A stretch of 64,000 bases of DNA from Datnioides undecimradiatus (Eukaryota; Chordata; Actinopteri; Lobotiformes; Datnioididae), in contig WARS01000071.1 in assembly GCA_008933995.1 (NCBI GenBank), positions 2,649,652 to 2,713,651 of the forward strand, given 5' to 3'. Positions 26,930 through 52,553 of the stretch are shown piece after piece. Position numbers and translations under genes: made by a program. How positions within the stretch are numbered: the stretch's first letter is position 1; every line of letters starts with the position of its first letter. Under the pieces are notes generated by a model. It had not been told where the DNA came from, did no database searches, and saw only the letters and a list, made by a program, of their open reading frames with translations.

Positions 26930-27072
26930 GTGTTAAATGGGAGCGACGGGACTCCTCCTACTTCCCTGTTTGCTGAAAAAGCACCGGTGGCAGCGGCTGA
27001 GGAGTGAAAAAGAGCAGGAGGCAGTGAAAGCAGTGGACGTCTGAACAACACAAGCATCTGGGACAGTTTCAG
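26930..27072 (+). other. lima1: Probable untranslated first exon and core promoter of lima1
   Basis: The sequence ACAGTTTCAG is followed by GTAGGACGGT, a good 5' splice site with its GT at 27073. Upstream are a purine-rich leader (AAAAAGAGCAGGAGGCAG) and a TTAAATGGGAGCG motif near 26934. The next downstream plus-strand acceptor leading to recognisable coding sequence is CCTCTCTCAG ending at 28656, just before the EPLIN start codon. The left boundary and TSS are estimates. Distal alternatives such as 23720 cannot be excluded. Confidence 0.45.
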
Positions 27073-28362
27073 GTAGGACGGTGATTTTAAAATGTTTGAC
27101 CTGAGGATTTTAGAGAAAAACTCAGGTGTGAAGTTTAAAATCAGGCGTCCACGTCTCCTTTTCACCTGCAACATCTGAAATCCGGCACCTGGGGCAGCTC
27201 ATTGTCTTCCCGCAGCCCCCGGGGCAGGTGGCTGTCGCAGGACTTTTAAAGACTCGGCTTTGCATGAGCCTGCGTGAGCTTTACATGCTGCTTTGTTTGT
27301 GGTCCCGTGACAGAGATCTGAATCTCTGGAGTCCTTCATTTGTGTTCGACCTGGGAGGAGCCACCTGTGACTCCTGTGGGATGTGCTGCGCGGACATTTC
27401 ATTAGAGACGATCGGCTGGTTTATTGATCGGCTGGTTGTCAATGAATCTGATCATCATCTGATGTTTTTAAGTCATGTTCACTGATGTTTGCAGCCTCTT
27501 CAGCGCGAGGTTTCCTGCTTTTCCCCTGTTTTTGAACGTCTTCATCTTCAGTTTTGGCCAAAACGAGACATTTAAAGACGCCACAGGTTCATTTGCTCAG
27601 TTCTCTGACATGTTTTAGGATTATTCCACATTAAATAAAGCCTGAATCGTCATCTCATCCACAGAGCAACAGTTTCCAAATTCAGTCCCAATTAAGCAAC
27701 ATCCTGTAGTTTTTGTGTAAATAATTAATCATATAAGTCATTTTTTGAGCAAAACAGGTGAAAATAAGATGGTTTTAGCTTCTTTATTCATCTAATATCT
27801 TAGTAAGGTCCATAAACACATCAGCTTGGAGTCTTTCACTGTTTTCGGATGTTTCTCAGACTAAAATATGAATCAGTGAACACAAATGATGAAAGCATCC
27901 TCAGGTGCAGCTTTGACGTCATGGTTTAAGGTTAAACTACGTCGGTACCGTCGGTTACAAACGTTTCCCACGGTGTCACTGAAGCTCACAAGCGTCCACC
28001 TGCAGAGTGACGTCGAGCCGATGAGTCTGCCCCGCCGTCAGCGACCCGCTCACCGACCTCATTGTTCGATTCATCCGGAGCGCGTGTAACTCGCAGATGA
28101 CAGTTATTGGTGCGTGTGTCTGCACGTCAGCGGCCTGGAGGGTTGTGAAGTCACAGAAGAGGCGAGCAGGTAGAGACGTGTGTGTGTGTGTTGTGAAAGC
28201 GTGTGTGTGTGTATACAAGAGGGTTTATTGTGTGACGAGGTCGTATCGGTTGTCTTGTCTGCTGGTAGTCGCCCCGGAGGCTCAGATGGAGCCGTGTCAC
28301 AGAGGGAACAGATGGTCGGTGGCTGTGTGAGCGCGCTCTATTGACTTTCTGACTCAGACACT

Positions 28363-28363
<1 letters not shown>

Positions 28364-28411
<48 letters not shown>
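28364..28411. repeat. (GT)24 microsatellite
   Basis: The longest pure GT run in the window, in the first lima1 intron, about 350 bp before the start codon. A smaller GT cluster lies at 28180-28212. Confidence 0.97.
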
Positions 28412-28413
<2 letters not shown>

Positions 28414-28711
28414 GGGGGTCCAGGCTGCAGCGCTGACACACACTCTAATGTGCAGTGTAGCCTAAAATGTATTGATTTCTGGGTGAGGGTTGGTACTGAT
28501 GGAAAAGCCTGGCTGGCACGGCTGATCTGAAGCCTGTGTGAAGGGACGGGTGTCGTTGAAAACTGAACAGGAAGTGTGTTTGTTCTGTTTTAAACTCTGT
28601 GGTTTTAAAGCTGCAGAGGAGAAGCTCAACGCGCCCCCCCCTCTGTCCTCTCTCAGAGTTACGACGCGTGTTCCCGACGACACAGATCGATCCCTCAGAC
28701 GTGCAGCAAAG

Positions 28712-42606
<13,895 letters not shown>

Positions 42607-43275
42607 ACAGGTCCGACCTGCTCTCGGCCAATCAGACGACAGCCACGGACACTTTCAGAGACTTCCTGCCATCTCTTCTGTTGTTTTAGACGTTTTCTTC
42701 TTCTCTTCTTTAAAAGAGTTGCTGCAGTGTCTCGTGTGAACTCTACTGAACTCTTTATTTGTGCCTCTTTGAACATTTTCTGAAAGCCATTCCTACAAGA
42801 CTGTTTTTTAAAAGAAGAAACCTACAATATTTAAACTTTCGCCCCGTGTGATGAATATTTTTAGAGAAATGTCCAAAGGTTGTGACACACAGAGAATCAG
42901 TTTTATTTTTGTGTACATGACTTTTGTAATTTTCTATTTTCTCTGAATCTGGATTAAAGCTGCAGGATGTGGGATCGTCGCGGCTGATGCAGCTCCTGCA
43001 GCGGGCGGAGCTGAGAGACGATGTGCTAAACAGAGTAAAGCACTTTGATCTGCTTCCATTTATCAAAATAATAGTTTGTCTGTAGAAAACAACCTGTCAC
43101 GCTTCTTTTCAGTTGCCATTCTGTACGTACATGTTTAAAAAAAACAAAAACACTTTTATGTTTCTTTGTTTTCTTATGTTTGACTTAAAACTGGATCTGA
43201 AAATTGTTTTTAAACCAGGGGACCAAATATCTTAGACTGCTACTGTTTAAATAAATTGTTAAATAATATATAAAA
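42607..43275 (+). other. lima1: lima1 3' untranslated region
   Basis: No coding content follows the stop. The region is AT-rich with TTTGTAATTTTC-type stretches. An ATTAAA at 42953-42958 and a canonical AATAAA at 43250-43255 are candidate polyadenylation signals; the latter is followed by a GT-rich element (TTTGTGTGTGT at about 43277), as expected for cleavage. The end is inferred. Confidence 0.6.
43250..43255 (+). terminator. lima1: Poly(A) signal of lima1
   Basis: AATAAA with a downstream TGTGTGTGT GU-rich element about 25 bases later, 640 bases after the stop codon. Confidence 0.55.
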
Positions 43276-43445
43276 TGTTTGTGTGTGTATTCTTATTAAA
43301 TGTGGGTTTAATTATATGGATTGACGGCCTTTTGGAAACATTTCACTGGCTCATAAAATATCGATTTACAGTCACAATTTCTCCAAAACTCATAATTACG
43401 ATAATTAGCTATGACTTGAATGCACCATTAGGTACGACTGTGCTT

Positions 43446-43630
43446 TGGGCTAAATGCTAATGCTAATGTTACAATGTTAAAGGTCATATTTAGTCTACAT
43501 AGTACAGGTTTATGATGGTAATCATGTTAGTTAGTATGTTAGCATGCTAACGTTTGCTAATTAGCACCAAGCACAGCTGAGGATTATGGGAATATTCTGA
43601 GCGTTGCAGGTTTTTTGGTCACAATGTGAC
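43446..43630. repeat. Copy of the TTAGCATGCTAA-type dispersed repeat
   Basis: ATGTTAGCATGCTAACGTTTG, CTAATTAGCACCAAGCACAG, CTGAGGATTATGGGAATATT and GCAGGTTTTTTGGTCA line up in order with 63125-63215 (GTTAGCATGCTAATATTTG, TTTAGCACCACCGAGTGCAA, CTGAGGCTGATGAGATGTCA, GCAGGTTTTGGTCA), so both come from one family. Confidence 0.7.
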
Positions 43631-43947
43631 GTTAAAGGAATTAAAGTTCTTCATAGTGACACCACAGCTGCTCATCACGACTCAAATTCACCAAGACAAT
43701 CATGATGTGACGCCGGACTGGAAACAAGTCACTGCTGGGTGTTTAATCTTGGGCTGAACCAACAGGCTGAATAGGAACTTGAGAACTTGGTATAAAGACC
43801 TTTTAATGTGTGAGTTGTCGAGCTGTGATCTTACATTGTCTCAAATGTTCCTAACAGATTTCAAATGTAGAGAAATCAGTTTCATTTGGTCGATCACATC
43901 ACATCATCACATCCTCTTTAGGCGTCACTGTTGTATCCAGAAGTCAC

Positions 43948-44091
43948 AAACTGACTCTGGATCAGCTGTAAGACACATTTCTGTGTGTCAGCAGCTTGAT
44001 AAACTGACTCTGGATCAGCTGTAAGACACATTTCTGTGTGTCAGCAGCTTGATAAACTGACTCTGGATCAGCTGTAAGACACATTTCTGTG
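43948..44091. repeat. 53-bp tandem repeat, about 2.7 copies
   Basis: The unit begins AAACTGACTCTGGATCAGCT and ends GTCAGCAGCTTGAT. Copies start at 43948, 44001 and 44054 and appear identical across the shared bases; the third stops after TTTCTGTG. Perfect identity indicates a recent duplication. Confidence 0.95.
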
Positions 44092-45068
44092 CTCCTCTTT
44101 TCAGCCGCTGCTTGTTTTTAACTCTGTATCTGAAGCAGATGAAGGATTTCAGTCGTCGGACGTCTGGATCTGAAGTTATCAGAGAAACAAGCTGAGCAAA
44201 CGTTAGCAGCAGCTCGGCTCGCCGCCCCTCCAGGACGTCCCGTGTGCGGCCGACAGCGTGGGAGAAACAGTGGTTTTTAAGGTGGAACTGCTTTATTCAG
44301 TGTTTCTCTGGGTTTGAATCAGCGGCTCTGTTTGTTTTGGAGAGGAGGAGACCTCTGTGGAGAATTCAGCTCCCAGTAAAAACCTCCTGAACCATCAACA
44401 CTGAAGGAATCCCAGCTGACAGGAAGACAACAACTCCCAGCATCCCACGCTGCTGCACCACGTCACATGACCGCAGTTTTTGATGCTTTGACTGAGCGAC
44501 ACCGAGAAGCAGGAAATGACATATATCAGACGTTTGAATGAACATTTCAAACACTTTGCTACATCACTGAAACCTTTATTGATGATCATACATGTTCTGA
44601 ACAAGGCCATTATAGTGCAAGTCAACAAGTCAACAAGGCGAGGAGTTACTACAGGAGTCCTTGGTGAGTAAAGTCGGAGACGCTCCAAACATGTGAAACC
44701 GGATTTAGCTCTAATTTGGTTGAACTGATAAACTTTGTGTAAACTGAGATTCGGAGTAAACTTCAACAGAAGCGACTTTAATACCCTGAAACTTTAACAT
44801 CTTTGCACTGTCTAGCGTAAAGTTTTTAACAGTTCAGGCTGAAACGACCTGAATATTTAAGTCTCTGCATCCAGCCCTGCAGGAGAAGAAGAACGAGACT
44901 GATTCACATCGCTTCAAATGTCCCGCGGACCCACGGGGGTCGGCGGCAACGGCTCGAAAGCGAACGCACAACCAAAAACAAACAAACAAACAAACTCCAG
45001 CAGATTTGATTTAACAGTTGACCCTGTGCAGTAATTTAACATCATGTTGTATTTCTAGGTATATCCTG

Positions 45069-45096
<28 letters not shown>
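45069..45096. repeat. (GT)14 microsatellite
   Basis: Pure GT run between lima1 and spryd3. Confidence 0.96.
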
Positions 45097-45099
<3 letters not shown>

Positions 45100-46903
45100 G
45101 TGCATCATGGTTCATGTTACAGGGCTGCTGCTGTTGCTATGATGGGCAGATACAGATGCAGGAGGATGAAAGGTGAAGATGTTGGTGCAGAGCTTCAGCT
45201 GACACAGTATAATAATGTCGCTCACTGCCTTTAATCACACAAACACGGACATATTTTAATAATGTGACGTGGGAACCAGCTCCCACTGACACGGCGCCAC
45301 TCTCATTCACCCACACGGATTGTTTCAGCCGCGGCGCCTGTTTCACAAAGTGCGATGAGTCCGCCCGGGTCACATGACCTTCTCTGAGCTCCACGTGGAC
45401 GACGGGTGTTTGATGTCAGGCGTCGATTCAGAGCTGAAACGTTGACCGATTTGACCAACATGGTGATTTTGAGAGAACAATGCGCAGGCATGGGATTAAA
45501 CAGTATTAAATCCATATTAGCCTCCGTGTGAATGCTTAGATCAGGAGACGTTAACACTGAAGTCTGACTGATTCTGGTTCTGATTCTACTTTAATTCTCA
45601 TCATTTTATCATTCTCGCTTTTTATCTTATTTCATTTTCATTGTTGTGATATTTTCAGTGTCTGTCATGTTTTATTTCTTCTTCCCATTTTTAAACCTTT
45701 AACACCATTTTTCATAAACACCTTATTATTTCATGTTGATGTTGATGTAGTGATGTGACTCCTCAGGCGGCTGCTTTATAAACAAATAGCTTCAATAAAG
45801 AATAAAGTTCAGTTAAATATTATTTAAATAACACATATATATTACTATAAGCGTGTTTTTCTGCTTTATGTACACACTAGGAGAAAAACCTGATTCTACA
45901 TTGCAGCGTATCTATACTGATACTTTTGCTGAACCCATGTATTGACTCTGGTATTGAGCAGTGGTGGAGGTTACAAGCAGAAGTCCTGTATTGAAAATGG
46001 TTTGCTATAGTCAAAGTGTATGTGTATAATCGGGAATAAAGAAAAAACATCACATTAATGATCAAAACCGATATTATTTGATATTTGTGTCTCGTGCATT
46101 GGATTTTATGGCTGCAGCTGGTTGAGTGGAGCTCATTTATGCACAGCGCTGCAGCAGATGATGATTCCATTATTTATTTGTTTACCGATTGTTTGGTTTG
46201 CTCCTGAAAACGTTGATGAATGTCGTCGCAGTTTCCCGGAGCTCAAAGCGACGGCGTCTCAGAGTTGGTTCGATCCGACCAACAGTCGCCAACTGAAACG
46301 TTATCACATGCACATTAAAATAAGTAAAAGGAGACAGCAGCAGGTCGTCACACCTGCGGAGCCGGAAACATGAAACGCTCCATGATTCGACTCTTCAAGA
46401 CGCCGCTTTGCTTCCAGGGACCTGATTGGCTAGTTAAGTCTTCCTGTTTAGATTGTGATTTGGTTACCATGGCGATGTAGCCCGGTCAAAAGCAAGCCAG
46501 CTTTAAGAAACCAGGGTCCAGCTGAAAGACGGACGGCGGACCCTCTGATGTGGCTTTGTGATACAGGCCCGCGCTGCTGCAGACACACAAACGCATCACT
46601 GAAGTGTTTGAAACACGCAGCGACCGAACGCCACTGACTTTATCTTCAAAGATTAAGAGTCCAGCAGTTAATTTCACGTCACAGGCGGGAAATCATCTTC
46701 CGAACGCAAAAGCAAGAAATGAATTTGAGCATTTAACGACCAGCAACACGGGAACTTCCTGGTTCAACAGCGGGAAAACGGTCCCACGCACAGCGAGTTA
46801 AAACTGCGAAAGAAGAAAACAAAACAGTAAAACACACCATGACAGATTACAGTACGATGCAGCCTCGTACTCCTGCGTGACGTCTGCAGAGTTAAACTTG
46901 TTG

Positions 46904-46927
46904 TTTATTGTTTATTTAAACTTTATT
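46904..46927 (-). terminator. spryd3: Candidate poly(A) signals of spryd3
   Basis: Three TTTATT hexamers (46904, 46911, 46922) read as AATAAA on the minus strand, about 1 kb beyond the spryd3 stop codon. They are the first cluster downstream of it that I noted. Usage is inferred. Confidence 0.4.
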
Positions 46928-47939
46928 GTTATTTTCATGGCTCTGCATTGCGCCGCTGCACCTGACCGCATCGTACCGGAAGGTGTTCCTTTCGGTTTTA
47001 CCCTACACGTCTCTCCAGCCTCACCGTGAAAGTGCAAAAACAAAACATTCCCTGAACGCTTGGTGCAGAAGGTGGATTTAAATGCTTTTCGCCCCTTGTA
47101 CAAAACACACCTGACAGCTTTAAACTATGAAAACAGCTCAGAGATCGATTCACCCGCTCGTTTGGGAAACATGGGACCTGCTGCTGCAGGGTCAGCAGCG
47201 TCTCATGTGAGGGTGGTTCCTGCAAAATGAGCTCGTTTCATTTTGCACACATCGAAACAGATCCACCGTTCGCTTCCGGCCAGCTGCGGGGGGAGAGCGG
47301 CGAGCGAGGTGGGGCAACAGCAGGTCCCTGATCGCTCACAGGAGGGCAGCCTCGCCCAGAGAGAGAGAGAGAGTGAGGGTAGGGAGGGTGTGTGTGTGTG
47401 TGTATTCCCTGAAACATAAACCGCCAACGAGCTCTGACTTGGCACAACTGTTGGCCTCGCTCTGCTTTGCTTGGGGTCGTGACAAATGAAACAAACTACG
47501 TGTGCCAGACCTCATGAGAGGGATTTAACCGCTCGGCGCTTCACAGACGCGCTGCATGCAGGTGGAGGTGGAGGTGGAGGTGAGCTGTGAGGGTGTAGCC
47601 GTACAGATTGCATAGAATCAACAGTTTAATATCTTCCGGGAGGTTTTGAGCTTTGAGTTTGGCAGCGGCCTGCACCTTTGCATGCTGTGACGTCCGGCGT
47701 AGGAGCCTCTGTTTGCTACTTTGCACCCAACAGGACGATCCGGTCGGCGTCTCTGCGATGGCTGTGGAGTTTAAAGCCGCGGCAGTGTCCGGGGGGGGGG
47801 GACAATGGCAATGTGCATGTGTGCAGCTGAGCTAAGTGTGTTCTGGCGAGTGTTAGCAGCATGCTACGCTACCGTGGGTGAGCTCTACAGTGCAGCCAGC
47901 TGTTTGCAGGGCGTCACGAGTCCAGACGGCGCTCCCTCA
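46928..47939 (-). other. spryd3: Probable spryd3 3' untranslated region
   Basis: Noncoding on the minus strand after the stop at 47940-47942. It includes a (GGTGGA)n hexanucleotide tract at 47562-47582, a short GA repeat near 47358 and a GT run at 47388-47402. The extent depends on the poly(A) signals at 46904-46927. Confidence 0.4.
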
Positions 47940-48074
47940 TCATCCGCTGAGGGGATGCAGGTCCACTTTGACCTTCTCTCCGCTGCTCAGCATCCCCACG
48001 GTCGGGTAGAGGCCTCCAGGAGGAACCACCATCTCCCTGCGGCCCATCAGCTTCCCGTTCCTCGTGAAGAACAC
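47940..48074 (-). CDS. spryd3: spryd3 last coding exon
   Basis: Acceptor GGTCCTGCAG, then GTGTTCTTCACG. It encodes VFFTRNGKLMGRREMVVPPG... to KVKVDLHPLSG and a TGA stop at 47940-47942. Phase 0 at entry. It forms the last SPRY beta strands. Confidence 0.93.
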   Translation of the reverse strand: MFFTRNGKLMGRREMVVPPGGLYPTVGMLSSGEKVKVDLHPLSG

Positions 48075-51000
48075 CTGCAGGACCACAGGGGGGCGACAGA
48101 GAGTTAAAAACACGCACGCACACGCAATCGACTGATGGCAGCACCCAAACCATCAGACGGGAAAGAAAAGTCTTCTCCCAAGCGCTGATACATGCACAAA
48201 CGTCGTTTGAGAGCACAGAGTGTGCCAGCTGTGCAGTGAGGAGATATCGTTAAACAAACAGGTGACAGAGTAACGTCTGTCGTCTTCAGGGGTGGAAAAA
48301 GTCAATGTTTACAGTACATGTCTCCACGAAATCAGCGAGTGATCACACATCATCCAGCTGTTCTCCACAGAACATCAACAAGCTTTTCAATGCTAATACC
48401 GAGGGCTTGTTTCCAGGTCTGAGGGCAAATACCGACACACTGAAAACAACAAGTGAAGCACTGCGGAGTGTGTGTCTTCGATAAATCAGGCTGAGTCACA
48501 TATCAAACATTTACTGTACCACCCACTCCAAAAAAAAGAAAGGCTTAACTGCTTTTCAGTCACCGATGAAGGGCGAGTGGAACTGCAACAGGCTTCATCA
48601 GTTTGAACAACCAGCAGCCGTCAGACGCCCGCGCGTGCAGCCGCCGCGCACACGCGTGCAGCCGCCGCGCCGGCAGAGGCCGCGGTCACGCCAAGGAGCG
48701 GTGCATTCAGGGTAACGTGTCCCGCTGAACAAATATTGACAAATCCCTGGATTACAGCTCGGCCTGTTCCATTCTCACCCACTTGGGTTTCAGTGCTGCG
48801 TGCACTCACGCACGCTCAGTGACCCCCGCCGTCACCCGCACCGCCGCCACGGCCTCTGCTTGCACAACCGTGTGGGCACGTTAGCCCGGTGGCTACGAGT
48901 CAAGGCAAAGTTAAAACAATAACAAACAAACAAACGTTGGTTGTAACATGCAGCAGGTATAGAGCGTGTTAGGTGGAGGAGGAAGGCGTGGTGAGACGGA
49001 CACGCGTGTGGATGGCGATGTAAAGGTCCCACGGGAGCAAAGCTGCAAAGAACATAGACTGAGCCTAGTCCTGCAGCTGTGCCCTGAAGTGCACGCCACA
49101 ATAAGTAAATACAATTAAAATCAATAACAGTAGATTTCCTCCATGAACAGATGTTCTGCTGCCCCCCAGTGGTCGAACTAAATCAGTGAATGCAGGTTCT
49201 CTGAACTTCGTCTCCACCACGCACGGCTCACATATGTGCAGCAATGTTTAACGCAGCTGTGTTCTCAAACGTGTCCTCACCGTGACCTTCCTGCCCTCCT
49301 GCCCCTGCTCCGCTTCGTCCCCGTCTTCCTCTTCCTCCTCTTCGTCGTTGAGGTACAGAACGTTCTCGACGCCGGCGTGACCCGGGCGGACCTCCAGCCG
49401 CTCCAGGTCGTCCGTGTCACCTGAGGGCAAATCAGAGCAGGAAACAGAGCGCAGGGAAGTAAAACATGTGATTTAATGCCTCAGTCTGACGTGTCTGGTT
49501 CTGTTTTAAGGCGGAATGACATTATCTGATGATTTACGCAGTGTATATGGTAACGTAAAACCACCTGAGAGCAGGGCAGCCTATATTTGGGTGATAGTAA
49601 GAGTTTCCCCTTTAAGTGACTGCTCTGTTCTCCATGCGGGGGATATTGGTTAGCATCCAGCTTCTTCCCCCACAACGAGTGTCAGCTAAGACCAAACGAT
49701 GCCGCAGCCGCCTGGCGCTAAACCACGATAAGCAGGTTTTTAAGAGGGAACCCTCCCACGGACGCGCCGACCAGTTTACCCGAGTGACGGCGCGGTCGAA
49801 GCCCTCACCTTCTCCGTCCAGGATGTAGTCTCGCGGGAACATGATGCCGCAGCCCATGATGTCGCCTTTGAAGCAGCGGGGACCAAAAGCGTCGCCGATC
49901 CCGCTGCCGTGAAAGATCTTGCCGTCGTCTGTAAAAGAGGAGGAGGAGCAGGGCTGTTTCTCTTTAACTGGACACATGATGTATGTATGATAAACGAATG
50001 ATGGAAAACACGACGAACGCGGCTCAAACTGTTCATTATATCATGTTTCTTATGTTAACTTCATTACATTAATGCAGCATGGGGCAGATAAGCAGCAGGA
50101 AACGAAGGATCGACTACTAACTGATTTCATTTGTTGCTCAAATCAACACTCGCCCATGTTTGTTTAAGCCGCTGTAGCTGCAGTTGTGACAGATGCAGAT
50201 GATCTGTTGAAACCGAACACTGTGTAACGTCTTCAGACGAACACTACTTCCTGCTTAAGGTGAAAAACAGTATTTAGGACTTTTAGAGATCAAGTTTCAC
50301 TGCTTCAGGCCTTTCCTTCAGCAAACATCAGGTCTTTAAATTGATGAGCTCGACTTCCGAGACGCGGGCGACGCTGGCGTCCTTTAATGTGTTTACCACG
50401 GCGCGCAACATGCGTACATGCGATGCAGCGTTAAGGTTCAGGACATCCTGACATTCCAGTCAGATAATGAAGTGTAAAGGCGAAAGCAGCGCTAGTAAAA
50501 ACACAGAAAGACATCAACATCCAAAGGAAATCATCAAAACAACACATACTACAGTTGCAAGAGACAACAATGGAAAAAAAGGGCAAAAGAAAAACATTTC
50601 AGAGGCAGCCTGCAGACGAGCTCTCCTCAAGCGAAGCGGCGTGGCTGCTGCTGGTAAATATTTATGGAGTTGTCATGGGACCCGTCCCCGGCTCAGGATA
50701 CTGTTTAAACAATCTCTATCTGAGCACCGGCAGGGAGACGGAGACACTGTATCATTACGGCTCCCATGCGGGCCCTTGTCACAACACCACACACTAGGCA
50801 AACAGTGGAGCCGCGCCGGCACAGGCGCAGCGCGGCTAAAAATAGCAGAGCGGAGCTTTGGAGAGCGACAAGGGCTGGCGCTGGAGGTGAGCTGCGAGTC
50901 CAGGTTTGGGCCTGAGGATGGAGCGGGTTCACTGGGGCAGGAAGCCCCGAAGGAGCGTCGAGGGCTGGAGGGATGTTTGTGAAGGTTAACGGCAGCGATC

Positions 51001-52469
51001 CTCAGAACTCCTCTAATTTAGATTATATTTCATTTATTACTGACTTTAACTCACTAAACCCTAATAATCCTGAAAACGCACAGCTGCAGATCTACCTCTG
51101 ACTGCAGAGACGCGTCTGCAAACACGTGAACTGTGTCTTCTGTTTCCTGTTTGCCTTTGTCCTTAACACACAATGAGACTCAGACAGCAGAACATTAAAT
51201 TAAACTGTCCAGCTTCTTTGTTTTTGTTGGTTTTATCTGTTTTATATGTCACTGTCCTTGTTCCCGTCAACACAGTTTTGAAGTTTAGACAGGGTTGATT
51301 ATTATTATTTTGTGCTTAGAGGAAGATGGAAACACCTGCTCTGAGTGAAGAAGAAGAAGAAGAAGAAGAAGAAGAAGAAGAAGAAGAAGAAGAAGAAGAA
51401 GAAGAAGAAGAAGAGCCTCCTCATTGCTCCTCGCGTATCTGATGTGACTTTACAAATGTGTTTTTTTCTTCTTCTTCATTGTTTTTCATCGCTTCAGATG
51501 GGCGCTCTTTAAATGACATCATCACGTCGCGCCTCTTCATCTGCAACGCCGCGATGCTTTTCCAACTGGAGAACTTAAGTATTCAAGCGCCACCTGCGGC
51601 TCCCTGCTGCTCATCTCAATGAACCGCCGCCTAATATTAAGTTTGACGAGCACTCGGTCTCATTTTTCTGGTTTTCACCAAACTCTTAGGGAAGTAACTT
51701 AATATTGCACCTCTAAGAACTTGGGGGACTCACAAAAGTTAAATTTAAACAGATTTTCAGCCATGAGTGTGTGACGGTGTGTTGATGAGTCAACTGAACC
51801 AGACGGCGACAATCTTTACTCACAACACTGTATTTAAAGTGTACAAATGCACAGTGAACATGTGACTTGTCTAGTGAAACGAGTTGTGTGGCAGTTGTTT
51901 TGGGCTGTTTTAGCGTTTGAGCTACAATAACAAGGCCTCTTGCTATTCTGAGGAGCGCTCTGGTGCATAAAAAGCTTGGAAATGGAGATACAGGATGCAG
52001 GCTCAATTTGGAGCGAGACTGTGGCGGAAAATGTTAAAATTTGTGTTGGAGGCTCGAGAGTTTAAAATTAGCACAGAGGTGTTGACCAGCGTTTGGCTCC
52101 GGTGCCGGTGGGAGCGTACGGAGCCGAATACCAGCGACGGTGTTAATGCAAAGGTCAGGATCATAAACTGAGGCGGTTGTCGGCGAAGCCAACAATGTCA
52201 GCTACCGCGACCGCCACCAGGTGCCGGATCCAGAAGGTGATCCTGGCAGCCAGAGAGAGCCGGGGGTTTAAGGTCTGGAGCCGGGCCCACAGGAGGAGAG
52301 GGCAGAGAACCTGACTAAGACCGGCTGGGAACAAGAAAACAGGCTTTCTCGTAACACGAGAGTCCGTCTGGAAAGAACTGGGCTTCCCTGCCCAGGGAAC
52401 AATGACTTCACAGGCTCCTAAAACACGAAAAATTAAAACTAAATATTTATATTCTTCCATGATTTTACC

Positions 52470-52518
<49 letters not shown>

Positions 52519-52520
52519 TT

Positions 52521-52553
<33 letters not shown>

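Larger units (their letters stand above)
43276..46900. other. Intergenic region between convergent lima1 and spryd3
   Basis: No gene recognised. It holds a TTAGCATGCTAA-type repeat, a 53-bp tandem repeat at 43948, a GT microsatellite at 45069 and AT-rich stretches. The frames seen are short and show no domain. Confidence 0.6.

Noticed and set aside
26620..27174. 184-codon minus-strand frame with poly-Gly and Pro-rich frames opposite
   Set aside because: Driven by the pyrimidine-rich repeat tract. It overlaps the proposed lima1 leader on the opposite strand and shows no domain.
50467..50982. 171-codon plus-strand frame in a spryd3 intron
   Set aside because: No family resemblance. It changes composition midway at the GC-rich block. 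Most likely chance, though a homology search would settle it.
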